In this document: in pieces, positions 57,780 through 64,000 of the stretch | Position numbering within the stretch: the stretch's first letter is position 1 | Layout of the letters: each line of letters begins with the position of its first letter | Origin: Pseudooctadecabacter jejudonensis | Lineage (GTDB): Bacteria; Pseudomonadota; Alphaproteobacteria; Rhodobacterales; Rhodobacteraceae | Direction of reading: 5' to 3' | Length of the DNA stretch: 64,000 bases | Assembly (NCBI RefSeq): GCF_900172275.1 | Contig: NZ_FWFT01000001.1 | Span: 310,001-374,000, forward strand | Notes under the pieces: generated by a model | Databases searched by the model: none | What the model was told of the DNA's origin: nothing | Seen by the model: only the letters and a program-made list of their open reading frames with translations | Program-made: the position numbers and the translations under genes

Positions 57780-59189
57780 ATGGGCGATATTCTGATCACT
57801 GACGACGAACGTGACATCCGCGAATTGATTTCCGACATCCTCAAGGATGAAGGGTTCACCACACGGCTGGCGGGCACATCCGACGAATGCATGTCCCAGA
57901 TCGAGGCCGAGACACCAGCGCTGATGATCCTGGACATCTGGCTGAAAGACAGCCGGATGGACGGCATTGATATCCTCAAACACGTCAAACGCGACCACCC
58001 TGAGGTGCCGGTGGTCATCATTTCCGGCCATGGCAACATTGAAATCGCCGTCGCGGCGATCAAACAGGGGGCTTATGATTTCATCGAAAAGCCCTTCAAT
58101 ATTGACCAGTTGATGGTGGTGATCCGCCGCGCGATGGAAACCAGTCGACTGCGGCGCGAAAACATCGCGCTGAAACGGTCTGACACGGCGCCCACCGATA
58201 TGATTGGCGAAAGTGCGGCGTTCAAAACCTTGATCGGGCAGCTGGACAAGGTGACGAAATCCAACGGTCGCGTGATGCTGACTGGCGAAGGCGGCGCGGG
58301 CAAGGAAACCGCCGCGCGCTTTATTCACGCCAATTCCGACCGCTCCGATATGCCCTTTGTGTCGGTCAATTGTGCGACGATCGAACCCGATGGCATGGAA
58401 GAGGTTCTGTTTGGCCGTGAAACCGATGGCCGCGGGGTGGAACGGGGCCTGCTCGAAGAAGCCAACGGCGGGGTGATCTACTTTGACGGTGTGGCCGATC
58501 TGCCGCTTGGCACGCAATCCAAACTCTTGCGCGTCTTGGTGGATCAAAAGTTCCAAAGGGTGGGCGGCGTCGATAAAATTCAGGTTGATGTGCGCGTTAT
58601 TTCCAGCACGAACAGTGATTTACAGGCCGCAATTGAAGCAGGCGTCTTCCGGCAGGAGTTGTATCACCGCCTGAATGTTGTGCCGATCCATGTGCCGAGC
58701 CTTGAAGAACGCCGCGAGGATATTCCCCTGCTGGCCAGCCATTTCATTGCCGAGTTACACACCACACAAGGGTTGAGCTCCCGCACGTTAAGCGAAGAGG
58801 CGGGCGCCTTGTTGCAGACCATGCGCTGGCCGGGCAACGCCCGTCAGCTGCGCAATGTGATGGAACGGGTGCTGATCCTTGGCGACGACAACGGCCCGAT
58901 TGAGGCAAAGGAGCTGCCGGATCAGGCAGACGCCGGGGGGGACGACGGACGGGTCATGCTGTCGGGCAGCCTTGCGACCTTGCCGCTGCGCGAAGCGCGG
59001 GAGCTGTTTGAACGTGAATACCTGCTGACGCAAATCAACCGATTTGGCGGCAACATCAGCCGCACGGCCAGTTTTGTTGGCATGGAACGCTCGGCGCTTC
59101 ATCGCAAACTCAAGACCCTCGGCGTGGTCACCTCCAACAAGGCGGGGGCACGCGTGGCCCATGTTGAGGATGACGTCGAAGCCACGTAA
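57780..59189 (+). CDS. ntrX: Response regulator NtrX with degenerate AAA+ domain
   Basis: A 469-residue response regulator. The receiver has Asp52 (LDIWLKDSRMDG). The AAA+ domain has Walker A GEGGAGKE (169-176); where GAFTGA is expected there is FGRETDGRGVERG; and Walker B reads YFDGVADLP, with Gly237 in place of the catalytic glutamate. The C-terminal Fis-type HTH (GNISRTASFVGMERSALHRKLKTL) is intact. It should bind DNA and act without ATP-driven sigma-54 activation. It starts 7 bases after ntrY. Confidence 0.93.
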   Translation: MGDILITDDERDIRELISDILKDEGFTTRLAGTSDECMSQIEAETPALMILDIWLKDSRMDGIDILKHVKRDHPEVPVVIISGHGNIEIAVAAIKQGAYDFIEKPFNIDQLMVVIRRAMETSRLRRENIALKRSDTAPTDMIGESAAFKTLIGQLDKVTKSNGRVMLTGEGGAGKETAARFIHANSDRSDMPFVSVNCATIEPDGMEEVLFGRETDGRGVERGLLEEANGGVIYFDGVADLPLGTQSKLLRVLVDQKFQRVGGVDKIQVDVRVISSTNSDLQAAIEAGVFRQELYHRLNVVPIHVPSLEERREDIPLLASHFIAELHTTQGLSSRTLSEEAGALLQTMRWPGNARQLRNVMERVLILGDDNGPIEAKELPDQADAGGDDGRVMLSGSLATLPLREARELFEREYLLTQINRFGGNISRTASFVGMERSALHRKLKTLGVVTSNKAGARVAHVEDDVEAT

Positions 59190-59261
59190 GGCGAACAGAT
59201 CGTTGACCTGACTGCGCGCATCTGTCACCACGGCTGAACCGATACGATCAGGGATGTCTCT

Positions 59262-60638
59262 ATGAAGGTCATCATTTGCGGCGCAGGGCAGGTGGGGTGG
59301 CAGATTGCCCGTCACCTCGCGTCAGAGCGCAACGACGTCACGGTTGTCGACAACAACCCCGATCTGGTGCGCCGCGCTACCGATACCTTGGATGTGCAGG
59401 GCATTGCGGGCTTTGCGAGTTATCCTGATGTGCTGGAAAAAGCCGGTGCGAACGATGCCGATATGATCATCGCCGCGACCCATTCCGATGAGGTGAACAT
59501 GGTCACCTGTCAGGTGGCCCATTCGGTCTTTGCCATCCAGCGCAAAATCGCGCGTCTGCGGGGGCAAAGCTATCTGAACGCGATTTATTCCGACCTGTAT
59601 CGGCGGGATCATTTGCCGATTGACGTCGTGATCTCCCCCGAGGTTGAGGTGGCAGAGGCCGCGTTGCAGCGCCTTGCGGCCCCCGCAGCATTCGACACTG
59701 AGAGTTTTCTGGAAGGCAACGCCCAGCTTTTGGGGATCTCCATCGACGAAGACTGCCCGGTCATCAACACGCCACTGCGCCAGCTGAGCGATCTGTTTTC
59801 AACCCTCAAGGCGGTCGTGGTGGGCATCCGGCGCAAAGGCACTCTCTTTGCGCCGTCCCCCGGCGATCAGATTTTCCCTGACGACGATTGCTACGTCATG
59901 ACGGAAAACACCGACATGGCCCGCACGTTGGAAATTTTCGGCAAAACCCAAGGGAAGTTGGAACGGGTTGTGGTCATCGGTGGCGGCAATGTCGGGCTGG
60001 CAGTTGCACGCGCGTTGGAGACCCGCACCGACCGCGTCCGCGTCCGCGTCATCGAACGGGACCGCGCCATTGCTGAGGCCACGGCCGACCAATTGGAACG
60101 CACTATTGTTCTCAACGGCGATGGGCTTGATGCTGGGCTTTTGGACGAGGCCAACATTGCCAATGCCGACGCTGTTCTGGCCGTGACGGACGACGATAAA
60201 ACCAACCTGCTGGCCGCTGTGCGCGCCAAGGGCATGGGCTGCCCGATGGCGATCTGTCTGGCCAATGATCCGACGCTTGTGTCGCTGATGGCCCCCTTGG
60301 ATATTGACGCCTACATCAACCCGCGCGCCACCACCGTCAGCTCAATCCTGCGCCATATCCGTCACGGGCGCGTGCGATCCGTTTACTCCATTGGCGATGC
60401 CGAGGCTGAGATGATCGAGGCGCAAGTGCTGACCACCAGCCCCATCGCGGGCAAAAAGCTGCGCGATATCGACTTTCCCGAAGGCGTGCTCGTGGGCGGT
60501 GTTCTGAAAGCCGGACGCATGCACAAACCGCGTGGCGACATGCGCATTGAAGAAGGCGATATCGTCGCGATTTTCGCCATGGCCGATCAGGTGTCTGCGG
60601 TTGAGGCACTTCTGCAAGTCACGATCGATTTCTTTTGA
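59262..60638 (+). CDS. trkA: Trk potassium uptake regulatory protein TrkA
   Basis: A 458-residue peripheral membrane protein with two RCK (TrkA-N/TrkA-C) units. The first NAD-binding motif is ICGAGQVGWQIARHL at residue 4, the second VVIGGGNVGLAVARALE near 237. Each is followed by a TrkA-C domain (about 145-225 and 370-458). It gates the TrkH channel encoded next. The ntrYX-trkAH order is conserved in alphaproteobacteria. Confidence 0.95.
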   Translation: MKVIICGAGQVGWQIARHLASERNDVTVVDNNPDLVRRATDTLDVQGIAGFASYPDVLEKAGANDADMIIAATHSDEVNMVTCQVAHSVFAIQRKIARLRGQSYLNAIYSDLYRRDHLPIDVVISPEVEVAEAALQRLAAPAAFDTESFLEGNAQLLGISIDEDCPVINTPLRQLSDLFSTLKAVVVGIRRKGTLFAPSPGDQIFPDDDCYVMTENTDMARTLEIFGKTQGKLERVVVIGGGNVGLAVARALETRTDRVRVRVIERDRAIAEATADQLERTIVLNGDGLDAGLLDEANIANADAVLAVTDDDKTNLLAAVRAKGMGCPMAICLANDPTLVSLMAPLDIDAYINPRATTVSSILRHIRHGRVRSVYSIGDAEAEMIEAQVLTTSPIAGKKLRDIDFPEGVLVGGVLKAGRMHKPRGDMRIEEGDIVAIFAMADQVSAVEALLQVTIDFF

Positions 60639-60642
60639 TCCG

Positions 60643-62160
60643 ATGATCGCGCGCCTTTCAAAACGGCCCTTCTTTGTCATCCTGATGGGTCTGGCCTGTG
60701 TGGCGATGATCATCCCGTCAGTCCATGCGCTGATGTTGGAGGACTTCGCCGTCAGCCGTGCGTTTTTGTATTCGGCGTTGTTGTTCTTTGTCCTGACGTT
60801 GTTTGTCGGGTTCGCCACGGCCAATTACCAGGTGGGCGCGTTGCGGGGCTATCTTGTGTCGCTGGTGGCCGCGTTTCTGGTGTTGCCGCTGTTGATGGCT
60901 GTGCCGATGTACGAATCCGTGGCGCGGATGAGCTTCGTTGAGGCCTGGTTTGAGGCCGTAAGCTCATTCACCACCACAGGGGCCACACTTTACGACAACC
61001 CGCGCCAATTGCCGCCGTCTGTCCATTTGTGGCGGGCCTTGATGGGATGGCTGGGCGGGCTGTTGATGTGGGTTGCAGCGATTTCGATCTTTGCGCCTCT
61101 CAACATCGGCGGGTTTGAGGTCCGCGCCCTGCGGGGGGGATCCGCCAGCAGCCAAAGCCTGACCCAGATCGGGCGTGTCACCGACCCCTCTGCACGCCTG
61201 GTCCGGTTCGGCGCGAAACTTATCCCGCTCTATACCGCCCTGACGGCGCTGTTGTGGTTGGGCCTTATTGCCGTGGGGGAGGTTCCCTTTGTGGCGCTTT
61301 GCCATGCGATGTCGGTGCTCTCCACCTCTGGTATCTCGCCGGTGGGCGGGATCGTTTTCTCCTCCGGCGGGTTTCTGGGGGAATTGATCATCGCAGGCTT
61401 TTTCGTCTTCGCCTTGTCGCGTGTCGCCTTTTCGCGTGGTCTTGCGGGACAAGAATTGAACCCCCTTCACAAGGACAGCGAATTCCAGATGGGCCTTGCC
61501 CTGATCGGGATTTTGGCGATGGTGCTGTTCTTGCGGCACGGATTGTTTGCCTTTGATGAGGGGGCCAACAATGACATTACGATTGGCCTTCGCGCCATGT
61601 GGGGGGCGCTGTTCACCATTGCCAGCTTTCTGACCACCACAGGGTTTGAATCCGCCGATTGGACCGCCACCCGCCAATGGTCCGGCCTTGGCACACCGGG
61701 GCTGATGTTGGTTGGCCTGTCCCTCATCGGGGGCGGCGTGGCAACGACGGCGGGCGGTATCAAACTGCTCCGCGTCTACGCACTGTGGAAACATGGCCAG
61801 CGCGAGGTTGAACGGTTGGTGCATCCGTCGTCCGTGGGCGGGGCCGGGGCCGCGGCCCGCCAGATCCGCCGGCAAGGCGCGCAGATTGCCTGGATTTTCT
61901 TCATGCTGTTCGTGATTTCGATTGCCGCGGTCATGGTGCTTTTGGCGCTGACGGGTGTGCAATTTGAAACGGCGCTGGTGCTGTCTGTGGCGGCGCTTTC
62001 CACCACAGGGCCCTTGGCGGCTTTGGGCGCCGAAACACCCATTTCCTATGCGGGCATTCCCGATTTGGCCAAGATCGTTTTGGTCTTCACCATGGCGCTG
62101 GGACGACTTGAGGCGCTGGCGATTATTGCCCTTTTGAACCCCGAATTTTGGCGCAGGTAG
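60643..62160 (+). CDS. trkH: Trk potassium channel subunit TrkH
   Basis: A 505-residue membrane protein with the four pseudo-repeats of the potassium-selective pore: SSFTTTGATL, SVLSTSGISPVGG, SFLTTTGFESADW and ALSTTGPLAALG. About ten membrane helices in total. The ATG at 60643 lies four bases after the trkA stop. Together with TrkA it imports K+; hfq follows after 133 bases. Confidence 0.95.
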   Translation: MIARLSKRPFFVILMGLACVAMIIPSVHALMLEDFAVSRAFLYSALLFFVLTLFVGFATANYQVGALRGYLVSLVAAFLVLPLLMAVPMYESVARMSFVEAWFEAVSSFTTTGATLYDNPRQLPPSVHLWRALMGWLGGLLMWVAAISIFAPLNIGGFEVRALRGGSASSQSLTQIGRVTDPSARLVRFGAKLIPLYTALTALLWLGLIAVGEVPFVALCHAMSVLSTSGISPVGGIVFSSGGFLGELIIAGFFVFALSRVAFSRGLAGQELNPLHKDSEFQMGLALIGILAMVLFLRHGLFAFDEGANNDITIGLRAMWGALFTIASFLTTTGFESADWTATRQWSGLGTPGLMLVGLSLIGGGVATTAGGIKLLRVYALWKHGQREVERLVHPSSVGGAGAAARQIRRQGAQIAWIFFMLFVISIAAVMVLLALTGVQFETALVLSVAALSTTGPLAALGAETPISYAGIPDLAKIVLVFTMALGRLEALAIIALLNPEFWRR

Positions 62161-62293
62161 CACCGTTTTTACGCAGTCTGGACAAGCTGTTGTTTTTGGG
62201 GTGGAATTGGGCAGCGTGTCACGACATAGTATCGCGTGATGGGAACGATTGGCCGGGATTGCGGTCACAAGAAGAATAAGGATGGGACAACCA

Positions 62294-62527
62294 ATGGCCT
62301 CAGACAAACAGAACTTGCAGGACGCGTTTCTGAACAACGTCCGCAAAGCCAAGGTTCCGGTAACGATTTTTCTGATCAATGGTGTGAAACTTCAGGGCGT
62401 GATCACGTGGTTTGACAGCTTTTGTGTGCTGCTGCGCCGCGATGGTCAAAGCCAGCTGGTGTATAAATCCGCCATCAGCACCATCATGCCGGCCCAGCCC
62501 ATCAGCCTGTACGACGGCGAAGAATAA
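62294..62527 (+). CDS. hfq: RNA chaperone Hfq
   Basis: A 77-residue Hfq. Sm1 ([43 protein letters not shown]) and Sm2 ([17 protein letters not shown]) are both present. In Sm2 the common YKHAIST reads YKSAIST. The C-terminal tail is short. The ATG at 62294 has AAGGATGGG upstream; an in-frame ATG four codons earlier would leave no spacing. hflX follows after three bases, the classic hfq-hflX pair. Confidence 0.95.
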   Translation: MASDKQNLQDAFLNNVRKAKVPVTIFLINGVKLQGVITWFDSFCVLLRRDGQSQLVYKSAISTIMPAQPISLYDGEE

Positions 62528-62530
62528 ACC

Positions 62531-63826
62531 ATGGGTGACGAACGGCCCGTGACGCGGGCGTTTGTCCTGCATCCCGAAATCAAATCGGATCTGAACCGCC
62601 GCGATGCGCAGGCGGGTCTCGAAGAAGGGGTGTCTTTGGCCCGCGCGTTGCCCGAATTGGATGTGGTGGGCGCGCAGATTGTTGGCCTGCGCGACGTGCA
62701 TCCCGGCATGCTCTTCGGCTCCGGCAAAATTGCCGAGATCAAAGAGTGGCTGATTGAGGCCGACGCCGGTCTGGTTCTGATCGACGGCCCCGTGAGCCCC
62801 GTACAACAGCGCAATCTGGAAAAGGAATGGAAGGTCAAACTTCTGGACCGCACCGGCCTGATTTTGGAGATCTTCAGCGACCGCGCACGCACCCGCGAAG
62901 GGGTCCTTCAGGTTGAGATGGCAGCGCTGAGCTATCAGCGCACGCGGCTGGTGCGCGCCTGGACGCACCTCGAACGTCAACGCGGCGGTTTGGGGTTTGT
63001 GGGCGGTCCTGGTGAAACTCAGATCGAGGCCGACCGCCGTGCCATCGACGGGCAATTGAACCGGCTGCGCAAACAGCTAGAGAAGGTCGTCAAAACACGC
63101 GAGTTGCACCGCAAGGCACGCGCCAAAGTGCCGTTTCCGATTGTGGCGTTGGTGGGCTACACCAATGCGGGCAAATCAACGATGTTCAACCGCCTCACGG
63201 GGGCGGAAGTCTTCGCCAAAGACATGTTGTTCGCAACACTGGATCCGACCATGCGCAAGGTCGAATTGCCCACCGGCGATGATGTGATCCTCAGCGATAC
63301 GGTGGGGTTCATCTCCGAATTGCCGACCCAACTTGTCGCCGCCTTCCGCGCCACGCTGGAAGAAGTCCTGGAGGCGGACGTGATTTTGCACGTCCGCGAC
63401 ATCAGCCATCCCAATTCCGAAGATCAAAAGGCCGCCGTTCTCGACACCTTGCGCGCGCTGGATGTGCGGCCCGACGTGCCCATGCTCGAAGTGCTGAACA
63501 AAATTGACCTTCTTGGCCCAGAGGATGCGGCCCTCTACGACAACATCCACCTTCGTGACGAGGGCACTTTTGCCATGTCGGCGGTCACAGGGCAGGGGAT
63601 CGACACCCTGCTCAGCCATGTCAGCGATCTTTTGCGCGGCCAAACCCGTGTCCAGACCCTCACATTGACATGGGCGCAAGGGGCCGCGCACAGCTGGCTG
63701 CAACGTGAAGGCGTGATCGAAGACGAACGACAGACAGAGACGGGCTGGGGCCTTGATGTGCGATGGTCCCCGCGCCAGCAGGCGAAATTCGAAAAATCAT
63801 ATCCGGACGTCGTGTCCGGCGACTAG
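62531..63826 (+). CDS. hflX: Ribosome-rescue GTPase HflX
   Basis: A 431-residue GTPase that splits stalled ribosomes. The N-terminal HflX domain includes GSGKIAEIKEWL and GGLGFVGGPGETQIEADRRAI (about 155-175). The G domain follows: G1 GYTNAGKSTMF near 210, G3 DTVGFI, G4 NKIDLLG near 318, and the C-terminal helices. The ATG is three bases after hfq. Repeat copy D follows the stop. Confidence 0.95.
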   Translation: MGDERPVTRAFVLHPEIKSDLNRRDAQAGLEEGVSLARALPELDVVGAQIVGLRDVHPGMLFGSGKIAEIKEWLIEADAGLVLIDGPVSPVQQRNLEKEWKVKLLDRTGLILEIFSDRARTREGVLQVEMAALSYQRTRLVRAWTHLERQRGGLGFVGGPGETQIEADRRAIDGQLNRLRKQLEKVVKTRELHRKARAKVPFPIVALVGYTNAGKSTMFNRLTGAEVFAKDMLFATLDPTMRKVELPTGDDVILSDTVGFISELPTQLVAAFRATLEEVLEADVILHVRDISHPNSEDQKAAVLDTLRALDVRPDVPMLEVLNKIDLLGPEDAALYDNIHLRDEGTFAMSAVTGQGIDTLLSHVSDLLRGQTRVQTLTLTWAQGAAHSWLQREGVIEDERQTETGWGLDVRWSPRQQAKFEKSYPDVVSGD

Positions 63827-63854
63827 GTCGCGCACGGCCTCTGCCCCTCTGTCT

Positions 63855-64000
63855 TTGTTTCACAAATATCCCGGGGGAGGCGCGCCTCGCGCCGGGGGCA
63901 GCGCCCCCAATATAATTTCCACATTGACGCCTGACCGCGACCCGGCCCCATAGACGTTCCTAGTCTCAAGCGCCCGTCAGGGCGCGCGGGTCGGATGGGC
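63855..64000 (-). repeat. Dispersed intergenic repeat, diverged copy D
   Basis: Downstream of hflX and cut by the window edge. The order of parts matches copy B: TTTCACAAATATCCCGGGGG, then GGGGGCAGCGCCCCC, then GGGCGCG and TCGGATGGG, with about 50 extra bases inserted in the middle. Identity is lower than between copies A and B. The next gene lies beyond the edge, so its direction is unknown. Confidence 0.6.

Overview
The window reads as chromosomal DNA of an alphaproteobacterium of the family Rhodobacteraceae (roseobacter group). This rests on gene content and order: the aglR/aglEFGAK alpha-glucoside locus, rplU carrying a helix-hairpin-helix tail, obgE-proB-proA, chpT, the ornithine-lipid pair olsB-olsA, fused ispDF, and the block dusB-ntrB-ntrC-ntrY-ntrX-trkA-trkH-hfq-hflX. 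Small families typical of the group (DUF2059, DUF1127, DUF3553, DUF6477- and DUF6456-like) are also present. No stretch over 300 bases lacks a gene, and no phage, insertion sequence, integrase, CRISPR array or rRNA was seen. Most genes are core or housekeeping genes in tightly packed, often ATGA-coupled operons.

Region 1 (1-8017) is a sugar-uptake island. A LacI-type regulator (aglR) and the start of a GH1 beta-glucosidase run leftwards. A divergent ABC operon (aglE binding protein, aglF and aglG permeases, aglA GH13 alpha-glucosidase, aglK ATPase) runs rightwards. Two matching LacI-type operator palindromes lie in the divergent gap, and two hairpins follow the binding-protein gene. Region 2 (8038-22465) holds rlmE-glpK, tRNA-Ser(CGA), rplU-rpmA followed by acetyltransferase and LysE genes, obgE-proBA, chpT, olsBA, a ThiE-like gene and trmJ. 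Region 3 (22692-32012) holds ctaA, an M32 carboxypeptidase, a crotonase lacking the usual catalytic glutamates, a MocR regulator divergent from a DUF1127 gene, rplM-rpsI, a flavodoxin-reductase-like protein and a ppk2-tetR pair.

Region 4 (32038-45629) holds an esterase-like lipoprotein, metA (predicted acetyl-CoA type), a P-loop ATPase, a FadL-like porin, an EamA transporter, a metallopeptidase-like protein without its catalytic glutamate, ydcF, guaA, a frameshifted Nudix gene, an MttB-like methyltransferase, a DUF6477/DUF6456 divergent pair with two perfect DnaA boxes between them, and lipA. Region 5 (45674-64000) holds hpt with a coupled 58-residue membrane protein, a RatA/Coq10 protein, a PrpD-family protein, amtB, ispDF-pgpA-pncC, and the nitrogen-control and potassium-uptake block ending in hfq-hflX.

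No clearly new multi-gene system stands out. The items most worth a second look are: a family of about 110-bp hairpin-rich intergenic repeats, all three internal copies lying between convergent genes; the AT-rich DnaA-box region between the DUF6477 and DUF6456 genes; an NtrX whose AAA+ domain lacks both GAFTGA and the Walker-B glutamate; and several degenerate enzymes. Functions are inferred from motifs read by eye; no database search was possible.
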